Position numbers and translations under genes: made by a program. Shown in pieces: positions 32,727 through 40,106 of a stretch of 55,566 nt of DNA. Every line of letters starts with the position of its first letter. Within the stretch, counting starts at the first letter, position 1. Under the pieces are notes generated by a model. That model ran no database searches and had not been told where the DNA came from. It saw only the letters and a program-made list of their open reading frames with translations. This stretch comes from Phycisphaerae bacterium (lineage in GTDB: Bacteria > Planctomycetota > Phycisphaerae > SM23-33). The stretch spans positions 1 to 55,566 of the forward strand of contig PUND01000124.1 in assembly GCA_003551645.1 (NCBI GenBank), in the 5' to 3' direction.

Positions 32727-33422
32727 TTATTTGTTGCCGCCGGGCGTCGTCGGCCGGTTGGCGGGCTGGGCCGGCTGTGCGGGCTGCGCCGGCTGTGCGG
32801 GCTGGGCCTGGGTCCCGCCGGCGAGCGACGACATAATTTGTCGGTACCCCCGGCCGAACTTCAACTGCACTATAAGCGCCACAAGCAGTGCAATTATCGG
32901 GTAGGCCAGGTATCTGGCATAGAAGAGTACCTGCTCTAACATGTCCTCTTTCAGTACCGTCCTGCTGCGCTGCAGGTCGCCCAGACTGTAAAGCGCGCCT
33001 GCCCCGAAGCTGTCCGTCAGGACATCCTGCCAGGGGATGAGCATCGCGAACAGGATAAGCGACCAGAAGAAGGCGCTCATCAGTCCCGCCACGCCGCCCA
33101 GACGCTCAAGCAGCGACAGCTTAACCGCGAACATAAGCGTCATCACCAGCAGCAGCCCGGTCACCACGGCGACGATTTTCGCCGTCGGCATAGCCCAGTG
33201 AAGGACCTCATACAACCAGGTGGCTGTGGTGTCCGGCTCGCCCGCGGCGGTTTGCTGACCGGCGTTGTCGATCATCCCGGCGAACTCCACCATCACAAAG
33301 CCCGCTATCTGCACGAGAACGGCCAGCAGTAGCAGAAGCCAGAAGATGTTCTTTGCCGTGCGGATGCTGCCGAATGCCTTGGCGTACTCGGATGCGGAAG
33401 TTGTGTACTGTCTTGCACTCAT
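32727..33422 (-). CDS. Integral membrane protein with Gln-Pro-Ala repeat tail
   Basis: 231 residues with about four predicted membrane helices (residues 25-50, 80-105, 108-130, 165-185). GGGAG sits 6 bases before the ATG at 33422. The family is not recognised. The C-terminal tail reads AQPAQPAQPAQPAQPA, a 9-nt-unit degenerate repeat at about 32759-32812, which could vary in length by slippage. Such Pro/Gln-rich tails often serve as flexible linkers. It lies upstream of the lipoprotein and the histidine kinase on the same strand, spaced by 144 bases. Confidence 0.78.
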   Translation of the reverse strand: MSARQYTTSASEYAKAFGSIRTAKNIFWLLLLLAVLVQIAGFVMVEFAGMIDNAGQQTAAGEPDTTATWLYEVLHWAMPTAKIVAVVTGLLLVMTLMFAVKLSLLERLGGVAGLMSAFFWSLILFAMLIPWQDVLTDSFGAGALYSLGDLQRSRTVLKEDMLEQVLFYARYLAYPIIALLVALIVQLKFGRGYRQIMSSLAGGTQAQPAQPAQPAQPAQPANRPTTPGGNK

Positions 33423-33500
33423 GCGATGCTCCCTTTCAATTTGTCACGGGCGGCGACTCTTGGGACCAAACCCAAAAAACGTATCGGCTTTTGACCTCGC

Positions 33501-34808
33501 TTACATAAGGTTGGCGGCGGCTTCAAAGGCGGACTCGGCGGCCGAAACCGTCTGTGCTATATCCTGGGCAGTGTGGGCTGCCGAGACGAACATGGCCTCC
33601 ATCCCGCTGGGTGCCAGGTACACACCTCCGGAGAGCATCATGTGGAACCATGCGCCGTAGGCCTCCTTGTTCGCGGCTGCCGCACGAGAATAATCCGTAA
33701 CCGGCTCCGGCGTCAAGAAACAGCTCATCATGCTCCCGGCGCGGTTGATGCACACGCGGTCACCGAGGCCCGCGGCCGTTGCGGCTCGGAGCAGGCCGCT
33801 TTCCAGCTCCGCGGACCGCTCGTGGAGCGTATCGTAGAAACCGTCTTCCCGCAAGGCCTGGAGCGTCGCCAGACCCGCGGCGGTCGCGACCGGATTGCCC
33901 GAAAGCGTTCCCGCCTGATAGACCGGGCCTGCGGGGCTGAGGTGGTCCATCAACTCCGCAGGTCCGCCGACGGCGCCTATAGGCAGACCGCCGCCGATTA
34001 TTTTCCCGAGGATGGTCAGGTCCGCCCGTACGTCGTAAACCGCTTGGGCGCCTCCGTAGGCGAGCCGGAAGCCGGTGATTACCTCGTCGAAAACCAGCAA
34101 GGCCCCCGCGGCGTCGCAGAGCTTGCGGAGCTTAGAAAGGTAGCCCTCTGCCGGCGGCACCACGCCCATATTCGCGGCGACCGGCTCGACCAGCACGGCG
34201 GCTATCTCGTCGCTTCGTTCGGTCAGCAACGCCCGCATCGCTTCGATGTCGTTGTAGGGGACGATCAGCGTGTCGGCGGTGGCGCCGGCCGGCACGCCCG
34301 GAGACGACGGCGTCCCCAGGGTGGCGGCCCCGCTGCCGGCCGAGACCAGCAGGGCGTCGGTGTGTCCGTGGTAGCAGCCCACGCACTTGACGATTTTGTC
34401 CCGCCCGGTCGCCGCCCTGGCCAGCCGGACGGCCGTCATCGCCGCCTCCGTGCCGCTGTTGACGAAACGAACCTTTTCTATCCCGCCGATGGCGGCGGCG
34501 ATCGCTTCGGCAAGCTGCGTCTCCCCGGAGGTGGGGGCACCGTAGCTTGTCCCGCGCCGGGCGGCCTTGTTAATCGCGGTAACCACCGCGTCCGGGGCGT
34601 GTCCGAGGATGGCCGGCCCGTAGCTGCAGACGTAGTCGATATATGTGTTGTCGTCCACGTCGGTGATTGTGGCACCCTTGGCCCTGGCGATCACCGGCGG
34701 TGTGCCTCCCACTGCCAGATACGCCCGCACCGGCGAGTTAACGCCGCCTACGAGGACCTTGCAGCCGCGGTCAAACTGCGCCTGCGACTTACTCGTTCGC
34801 CTCGACAT
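33501..34808 (-). CDS. hemL: Glutamate-1-semialdehyde 2,1-aminomutase
   Basis: 435 residues from the ATG at 34808, chosen for the AGAGGGA ribosome site 8 bases upstream; a longer frame to 34904 lacks it. It is a PLP enzyme of tetrapyrrole synthesis, the C5 pathway step to 5-aminolevulinate. Aminotransferase class-III signatures include FVNSGTEAAMTAVRLARAAT, VFDEVITGFRL, and LTILGKIIGGGLPIGAVGG with the pyridoxal lysine. GCYHGHTDALL is also characteristic. The length and end are typical. It is a sole gene, 78 bases from the membrane protein and convergent with nothing. Heme is needed for cytochromes, so the gene is probably essential. Confidence 0.96.
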   Translation of the reverse strand: MSRRTSKSQAQFDRGCKVLVGGVNSPVRAYLAVGGTPPVIARAKGATITDVDDNTYIDYVCSYGPAILGHAPDAVVTAINKAARRGTSYGAPTSGETQLAEAIAAAIGGIEKVRFVNSGTEAAMTAVRLARAATGRDKIVKCVGCYHGHTDALLVSAGSGAATLGTPSSPGVPAGATADTLIVPYNDIEAMRALLTERSDEIAAVLVEPVAANMGVVPPAEGYLSKLRKLCDAAGALLVFDEVITGFRLAYGGAQAVYDVRADLTILGKIIGGGLPIGAVGGPAELMDHLSPAGPVYQAGTLSGNPVATAAGLATLQALREDGFYDTLHERSAELESGLLRAATAAGLGDRVCINRAGSMMSCFLTPEPVTDYSRAAAANKEAYGAWFHMMLSGGVYLAPSGMEAMFVSAAHTAQDIAQTVSAAESAFEAAANLM

Positions 34809-35004
34809 CGATATTCCCTCTGCGGACACTCCATAATCCTCCACGCGGACAAGCCGACAAGCAAACATTATATCCCGGCCGAAGCGAAGTGAACAACAGG
34901 TCATAATATCCGAGCCGGCCGCGGCGGGCGCCGGCTCGGGTGGGGCAGAGCCGCGGCCGGGCCGACCGGCCGTCCGGGACGCGGTATATGTTGCAGGCGC
35001 TCGA

Positions 35005-36549
35005 CTATGGCTGCGGCGGCTTCTGTCGGTCGCCGTTGGTCCGGGTGGCGGCGCGGTTGACCGCCGAGAGGAACGCCCGCGCCGAGGCCTCCACTATGTC
35101 GGTGCTGACGCCGCGCGTGCGGAACCGCCGGCCGTTGTGCTCGACCTCGATGGTAACCTCGCCCTGGGCGTCCTTTCCGGAGGTTATCGCCCGCAGTGAG
35201 TAGTCCACCAGCTCCAGCGAGACGCAGGTTATCCGCTGTATCGCCTCGTACACGGCATCGACCGGCCCGTCCCCGGTGGCGGCGTCGGTGAGCCGCTCGC
35301 GGTCTCGCATCACGGTAACGGTGGCGGTCGGCACGGTGTTGGACCCGGCCGTGGTCTGAACACCCTGGAGCGTCCAAAGCTCGGAAGTCCGCTCTATCTG
35401 CTCGTCTATCAGCGCCTCGATGTCGGCGTCGAAGACGTGCTTCTTCTTGTCCGCCAGCGTCTTGAATTTCTCGAAGGCGTTGTCTATCTGCTCGGTTTCC
35501 AGCGAGTAGCCCAGCGCCTCGATGCGCTGCTTGAAGGCATGGCGGCCGGAGTGTTTGCCGAGCACCAGGCGGCTGGGCGGCACACCGATGTCCTCGGGCC
35601 TCATTATTTCATATGTCTCGCGGTTGGCCATTACGCCGTGCTGATGTATGCCCGCCTCGTGGGCGAAGGCGTTCTCGCCGACGATTGCCTTGTTCCGCTG
35701 GACGTGCAGGCCGGTTACCGACGAGACCAGCCGGCTGGTGGGGTAGATGCGGCTGGTGTCCACGCGGCAGTCGGCGTTGAAGAAGTCGCGGCGGGTCTTT
35801 ATCGCCATGACGACCTCCTCCATTGAGGCGTTTCCGGCCCGCTCGCCGATGCCGTTGACGGTGCACTCAACCTGTCCGGCCCCGGCGTGGACCGCCGCCA
35901 GCGAGTTCGCGACGGCCAGTCCGAGGTCGTCATGACAGTGCACCGATATCACTGCCCGATCGATGTTCGGTACGTTCTCACGCAAATGCCGTATCAGCGC
36001 GGCGAACTGCTCGGGCATGGCATAGCCGACGGTGTCCGGGATGTTCACGGTGGTTGCGCCGGCGTCGATGACCGCGCGGGTTATCTCCACCAGGAAGTCC
36101 CACTCGGTCCGCGAGGCGTCCTCGGGCGAGAACTCCACGTCGTCGGTGTGGTTGCGGGCCTGGCGAACCGCATCGACGCTCATGCGGACTATCTCTTCCT
36201 TGGCCCGCTTGAGCTTGTGGCGGCGGTGGATCTCGCTGGTGGCGCAGAAGACGTGAATCCTCGGCCTGGCCGCGCCGCTGACCGCCTCCGCGGCGGCCGA
36301 GACGTCCGCCTCGAGCGACCTGGCAAGCCCGCAGACCGCCGAGTCGCGCATCTCGCTTGCGACAGTCCGCACCGCCTCGAAATCGCCCTTGCTGGCCGCG
36401 GGGAAGCCCGCTTCGATAACATCCACGCCCAGCCGTTCCAGCGCGCGGGCAAGCTCGACCTTCTCGGTAAGGTTCATACTGCAGCCCGGCGACTGCTCGC
36501 CGTCGCGAAGCGTGGTGTCGAAAATCGTTATGTTGCGTTGTTCGCCCAT
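35005..36549 (-). CDS. leuA: 2-isopropylmalate synthase, leucine biosynthesis
   Basis: 514 residues from the ATG at 36549, with AAGGAG 7 bases upstream; an ATG at 36555 is too close to that site. It joins acetyl-CoA to 2-ketoisovalerate, the first committed step to leucine. Signatures are FDTTLRDGEQSPG, SVHCHDDLGLAVAN, and NGIGERAGNAS. The C-terminal third is the LeuA allosteric domain, with GDGPVDAVYEAIQR and a conserved REIT-like stretch, consistent with leucine feedback. Typical length. It is preceded by a leader peptide with eight leucine codons and a terminator, so leucine-tRNA levels should control its transcription. Confidence 0.97.
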   Translation of the reverse strand: MGEQRNITIFDTTLRDGEQSPGCSMNLTEKVELARALERLGVDVIEAGFPAASKGDFEAVRTVASEMRDSAVCGLARSLEADVSAAAEAVSGAARPRIHVFCATSEIHRRHKLKRAKEEIVRMSVDAVRQARNHTDDVEFSPEDASRTEWDFLVEITRAVIDAGATTVNIPDTVGYAMPEQFAALIRHLRENVPNIDRAVISVHCHDDLGLAVANSLAAVHAGAGQVECTVNGIGERAGNASMEEVVMAIKTRRDFFNADCRVDTSRIYPTSRLVSSVTGLHVQRNKAIVGENAFAHEAGIHQHGVMANRETYEIMRPEDIGVPPSRLVLGKHSGRHAFKQRIEALGYSLETEQIDNAFEKFKTLADKKKHVFDADIEALIDEQIERTSELWTLQGVQTTAGSNTVPTATVTVMRDRERLTDAATGDGPVDAVYEAIQRITCVSLELVDYSLRAITSGKDAQGEVTIEVEHNGRRFRTRGVSTDIVEASARAFLSAVNRAATRTNGDRQKPPQP

Positions 36550-36612
36550 CTTCATGCTCCTTCGCCGGCTGACTCTAGATGATTCGTCCATCCGGCCCAG
36601 CCGTGACGAGAT

Positions 36613-36648
36613 AAAAAAAGCTCCGCAACCCGTGAAGGATCGCGGAGC
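36613..36648 (-). terminator. Attenuator terminator upstream of leuA
   Basis: On the minus-strand RNA, GCUCCGC (36648-36642) pairs with GCGGAGC (36626-36620). The next five positions (GAUCC with GGGUU) extend the stem to 12 bp with a 5-nt loop UUCAC. Seven U residues follow at 36619-36613. It lies between the leucine leader and the leuA start. Confidence 0.9.
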
Positions 36649-36679
36649 CGATGGTCGGTCAGCGGGCAGTCCGCGATCC
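36637..36679 (-). promoter_or_regulatory. Antiterminator pairing of the leucine attenuator
   Basis: RNA segment 36679-36670 (GGAUCGCGGA) is perfectly complementary over 10 bp to 36646-36637 (UCCGCGAUCC), which forms most of the 5' half of the terminator stem. The first segment begins one base past the leader stop codon (36683-36681), so a terminating ribosome would mask it. A ribosome stalled at leucine codons would leave it free. Confidence 0.8.
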
Positions 36680-36680
36680 G

Positions 36681-36740
36681 TCAGCGCAGCAGGAGCCCGG
36701 TAAGTAGCAGCAGGCCCAAGCTGTTCGTCTGACGAATCAT
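36681..36740 (-). CDS. leuL: Leucine-rich leader peptide of leuA
   Basis: A 19-codon ORF, MIRQTNSLGLLLLTGLLLR, ATG at 36740 and TGA ending at 36681, with AGAGGG just upstream. Eight of the last twelve residues are leucine, encoded with TTG, CTG, CTA, CTT and CTC, including codons that should be rare in this GC-rich genome. It sits between a promoter and an attenuator and matches leu leader peptides of enteric bacteria in design. It is too small for a catalytic product. The role is inferred: ribosome stalling on low leucyl-tRNA prevents the terminator. Confidence 0.88.
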   Translation of the reverse strand: MIRQTNSLGLLLLTGLLLR

Positions 36741-36758
36741 TCGTTGCCCTCTATAGCA

Positions 36759-36787
36759 ACTATATCGTCCTCTTGTGACGGCTTCAA
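36759..36787 (-). promoter_or_regulatory. Promoter of the leuL-leuA transcript
   Basis: On the minus strand a -35 TTGAAG (36787-36782), a 17-bp spacer and a -10 TATAGT (36764-36759) lie 18 bases before the leader ATG. The start point near 36752 leaves just enough 5' leader for the AGAGGG ribosome site. Confidence 0.7.
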
Positions 36788-37079
36788 GAGAGAAAAGAAT
36801 ATCCGCAACGGGTTTTGTCGCCGGCGATGCCGCCGGCCGGTTCGCCGTTCCGTAGGTAATCAGCGACCGGGCGGCGCGATTCCTCAATTCGCGTCGCCCG
36901 GCCGGCTCCCCGGGTTTCCCGCCACTTCGCCCCGGTTCCTCCCTGCGTCCACTGCACGAAGGTCGGTGGTCTTGATTGCACGGGCCGCCCAGCGCTGAAC
37001 CAGCCCCTGTGGAGCGGTCCGGCGCCCTCCACGGGCGGCCCGGGATGTCGTGCCGGCCTTCCGGTTCGTCAGCGGCGCA
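36788..37079. other. Intergenic gap with a 9-bp outer stem and inner hairpin
   Basis: No gene is evident. GGGCCGCCC (36982-36990) and GGGCGGCCC (37033-37041) are perfect complements 42 bases apart. Inside, GTGGAG (37009-37014) pairs with CTCCAC (37027-37032). The element follows the minus-strand regulator stop codon at 37080. There is no T run, so it might be a Rho-type or processing structure, or chance in GC-rich DNA. Confidence 0.35.
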
Positions 37080-37658
37080 TCAACGCACCGAAGCCGAGGC
37101 CGCGCGGGCGATGCCGACCAGTGCCTCGGCGGTGTACGGCCGCGCGATGACCTCGTCGAAGCCCTCGGCCTTCAGCCGGTCGGCCTGACAGTCCGCGTCG
37201 TCAACGGCCGCCACCACCGTCGCGCCGCGGAGTGTGTCGGTATCCTTTATGTTCCGGCATATCGCGACGGCCTCTTCGTGCCGGCCGCCGGAGATATCGA
37301 GAAGAATCACGTCCGGCTGGACCCGCTGGGCGATTACGCCGGCCTCGAAGCCGTTCTTGGCAGTTGTCACCTCGAACCCGGACCGCTGGTGCAGTTCCTC
37401 GACGACCTCGCCCACCGGGTCGGGGTCCACCACCAGCACACGCCACGACTCGCCGGTCAGCCCGTCCATGGGAATGCCGTGGGCGCGCATGAACGCCTCA
37501 AGCTGTTGCCTGGGTATGCGCCTGTCCCTGCTGCCGGGGATGCGATAGCCGCGAAGCTTGCCGGTGTCGAACCACTTGCTGACCGTTCGCGGGGCGACGT
37601 GGCAGATGCTCGCCACCTCCCCGGTCGTCAGTACTTCTTTGTTTGCGTAACTCGGCAT
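37080..37658 (-). CDS. Excisionase-type HTH plus receiver domain regulator
   Basis: 192 residues from the ATG at 37658. Residues about 8-55 form a MerR/excisionase-like winged helix: TTGEVASICHVAPRTVSKWF and the wing GKLRGYRIPGSRDRRIPRQQL (cited as GYRIPGSRDRRIP). Residues 72-192 form a receiver domain: VLVVDPDP with acidic residues, PDVILLDISG with Asp121 as the phosphorylation site, and a conserved-type ARPYTAEAL where Lys of the usual KP is replaced by Arg. The order, DNA-binding then receiver, is reversed from typical response regulators. Such HTH-receiver proteins act as transcription factors. No cognate kinase is adjacent. The RBS is weak. Confidence 0.88.
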   Translation of the reverse strand: MPSYANKEVLTTGEVASICHVAPRTVSKWFDTGKLRGYRIPGSRDRRIPRQQLEAFMRAHGIPMDGLTGESWRVLVVDPDPVGEVVEELHQRSGFEVTTAKNGFEAGVIAQRVQPDVILLDISGGRHEEAVAICRNIKDTDTLRGATVVAAVDDADCQADRLKAEGFDEVIARPYTAEALVGIARAASASVR

Positions 37659-37889
37659 GTTTTTCTCGTTGCGGTTGTAAGGTTCCGCCGCAGAATTCAT
37701 CGGCTTGTGGCGGGCGGGCTTTAGTTTCGAAGGCAAAAACCGCAGTCATTGAGGCGATTGCCGCTCATTGCGGCGTCCCACGGGCCGGCGGCGAGACCCC
37801 AGACCGACGATCACCCCTGCGGAGGCGCTTCTTTGCCTCGGCCGGACGGGGCGGTTATATTTGTCCGCGAAGGCACGGATGGAGGAAGC

Positions 37890-40106
37890 ATGCAGGATCT
37901 TCTTGCTGACCTTAACGAACCCCAGCGTCGCGCGGTTACACACGTTGACGGGCCGCTGCTGGTGCTTGCCGGCGCCGGTTCGGGCAAGACCCGAGTCATC
38001 ACCCGCCGGGTCGCCTGGCTGATCCACAGCGGCATCCCGCCCTGGAACGTGCTGGCGATTACCTTCACCAACCGGGCGGCCGGGGAGATGGCACAGCGGG
38101 TCCGCGAACTGGAAACACCCCGAGGAGCGACGGTCTGCACCTTCCACTCGCTCTGTGCCCGCCTGCTGCGGGAATTCGCCCCAGAGGCGGGACTCAGCCA
38201 GAACTTCTCAATCTACGACCGCGCAGACCAGCTTAGATTGCTCAAGGAAGCGATAGAACGGCTGGACATTCCAACCGGCGGGCTGACCCCGGCCAAGGCG
38301 CACTCGGCCGTCTCGCGGGTAAAAAACTCGCTGAAGACGCCTCAGGCCTTCGCCGACGAGGCCGCCGGACCGCGCGACCGGGCGCTTGCGGAGATATACG
38401 ACCAGTACGAGCGGCTGCTGGCCGGCAACAACGCCCTGGATTTCGACGACCTGCTGCTTCGGATGGCGATGCTGCTTCGCGACCGTGACGATGTGCGCCG
38501 GGCGCTGGGCGAGCGTTATCGTTACGTCCTGATAGACGAATACCAGGACACCAACCACGCCCAATACCTCATCGCCCACGCCATCGCCATGGAGCACGAG
38601 AACATCTGCGTAACCGGAGACCCGGATCAGAGCATCTACGCATGGCGCGGCGCGGATATCACCAATATCATGGACTTCGAGCACGACTACCCGAACGCCG
38701 TGGTCGTCCGGCTGGAGGAGAACTACCGCTCGACGGCGCCGATACTGGCCGCCGCTTCGCGACTGATAGCACGCAACCGGCTTCGCAAGTCCAAGTCGCT
38801 GTGGACTATGCGCGAGGGCGGCAGGGAGGTCCGGGTCGTTACCTGCGACGACGGTTCTGCCGAGGCGGAGATTATCGCCGAGCGCATCGCCGCCCACCGC
38901 CGCGCGGGAGGGGCGCTGGAGGATGTGGCGGTCTTTTACCGTGTCAACGCGCTTTCGCGGCAGGTGGAGGAAACGCTGCTGAAGCGCGGCATCGCCTACC
39001 GCATCGCCCGCGGCACGGAGTTCTACAACCGCAAGGAGGTCAAGGACGTCCTGGCGTACCTGAAGCTGCTGGTAAACCCCGCCGACGACCTGAGCTGCCT
39101 GCGGGTTATCAACACTCCGGCCCGTGGCATCGGCGCCACGACCATCGACCGGCTCCGGGCGTTCGCCGAGTCCGCCGGCTGCCCAGTGCTCGAGGCCTGC
39201 CGACGCGCCGGGGCGGAAAACCTGGGAAAGGCCGGCGCGAAGCGCTCGGCCGCCTTCGCCGGGATGATCGCCTCACTCGCCGCAAGGGCCGACGCCACGG
39301 TACGGGAAACCATCGAAGAAGTCATAGCCGCAACCGGGCTGGAGGAGGCCCTTTCCAAACAGGATGAGGAAAGCCGCCAGGCCAGGTCGAACGTCGAGGA
39401 GCTTATCTCGACGGCCGCAGACTTCGACCGTACCGTCGGCGGCACGTTGGCCGACTATCTCTACCAGGTATCGCTGGTCAGCGACGTGGACCACTTTCAG
39501 GGCGGCGGCGGGGCGGTGACGCTGATGACGCTGCACGCTGCGAAGGGTCTGGAGTTTCCCAAAGTGTTCATCATCGGCTGCGAGGACGGGCTGCTGCCTT
39601 TCAAACGCGACCATGCCCCGGCCGAAGACAGCGACGTCGAGGAAGAGCGGCGGCTGCTTTTCGTCGGCATGACCCGGGCCATGAACGAGCTTACCCTCAC
39701 GCATGTCCGCCGGCGGGTGCGGCGCGGCAGGGGAGAGTCGCAGATTGTCTCGCCGTTTATCGTCGAGCTTGGCGGCGAGCACGTCGTTACCGAGGATCAG
39801 ACCACCGGTCTGCCGCATTCGTCTTCTGCGGCGGCGCGGTACAGCCGCGGCGGCTTCTACGCGCCCAACGCCGAGCGAAAGGCGATAGAGGCCTTGTACG
39901 ACGAGCACGAACAGCCCCTGCCGCCGGAGTATGAGCATCTGCGCAGTGGCTGCCGCGTCAGGCATCCGCGGTTCGGGGAGGGGAAGGTCCTGCGGCTAAG
40001 GCAGCCCTGGCCGGAAACCAGGGCCGAGATAGTCTTCGACGACTTCGGGCCTAAGACGATCAAGCTCTCGGCGACGTCGCTCGAGCTTGTCGGTCAGTGG
40101 GACTGA
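37890..40106 (+). CDS. pcrA: UvrD/PcrA-type superfamily 1 DNA helicase
   Basis: 738 residues from the ATG at 37890, with GGAGG 4 bases upstream; a longer frame to 37749 is rejected. It unwinds DNA 3'-5' during repair and replication. Helicase motifs in order: GAGSGKTRVITRR (I), ITFTNRAAGEMAQR (Ia), LIDEYQDTNHAQ (II), GDPDQSIYAWRGA (III), VRLEENYRS (IV), TLMTLHAAKGLEFP (V) and EEERRLLFVGMTRAM (VI). Length suits UvrD/PcrA, and a C-terminal tail (about 640-738) includes a typical GCRVRHPRFGEGKVL segment. The 3' end overlaps the convergent MnmE-like gene by 47 bases. Confidence 0.95.
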   Translation: MQDLLADLNEPQRRAVTHVDGPLLVLAGAGSGKTRVITRRVAWLIHSGIPPWNVLAITFTNRAAGEMAQRVRELETPRGATVCTFHSLCARLLREFAPEAGLSQNFSIYDRADQLRLLKEAIERLDIPTGGLTPAKAHSAVSRVKNSLKTPQAFADEAAGPRDRALAEIYDQYERLLAGNNALDFDDLLLRMAMLLRDRDDVRRALGERYRYVLIDEYQDTNHAQYLIAHAIAMEHENICVTGDPDQSIYAWRGADITNIMDFEHDYPNAVVVRLEENYRSTAPILAAASRLIARNRLRKSKSLWTMREGGREVRVVTCDDGSAEAEIIAERIAAHRRAGGALEDVAVFYRVNALSRQVEETLLKRGIAYRIARGTEFYNRKEVKDVLAYLKLLVNPADDLSCLRVINTPARGIGATTIDRLRAFAESAGCPVLEACRRAGAENLGKAGAKRSAAFAGMIASLAARADATVRETIEEVIAATGLEEALSKQDEESRQARSNVEELISTAADFDRTVGGTLADYLYQVSLVSDVDHFQGGGGAVTLMTLHAAKGLEFPKVFIIGCEDGLLPFKRDHAPAEDSDVEEERRLLFVGMTRAMNELTLTHVRRRVRRGRGESQIVSPFIVELGGEHVVTEDQTTGLPHSSSAAARYSRGGFYAPNAERKAIEALYDEHEQPLPPEYEHLRSGCRVRHPRFGEGKVLRLRQPWPETRAEIVFDDFGPKTIKLSATSLELVGQWD

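Noticed and set aside
40060-40106. Alternative shorter end for pcrA to avoid the overlap
   Set aside because: The C-terminal residues of pcrA read as a normal conserved tail and the stop codon is in place.
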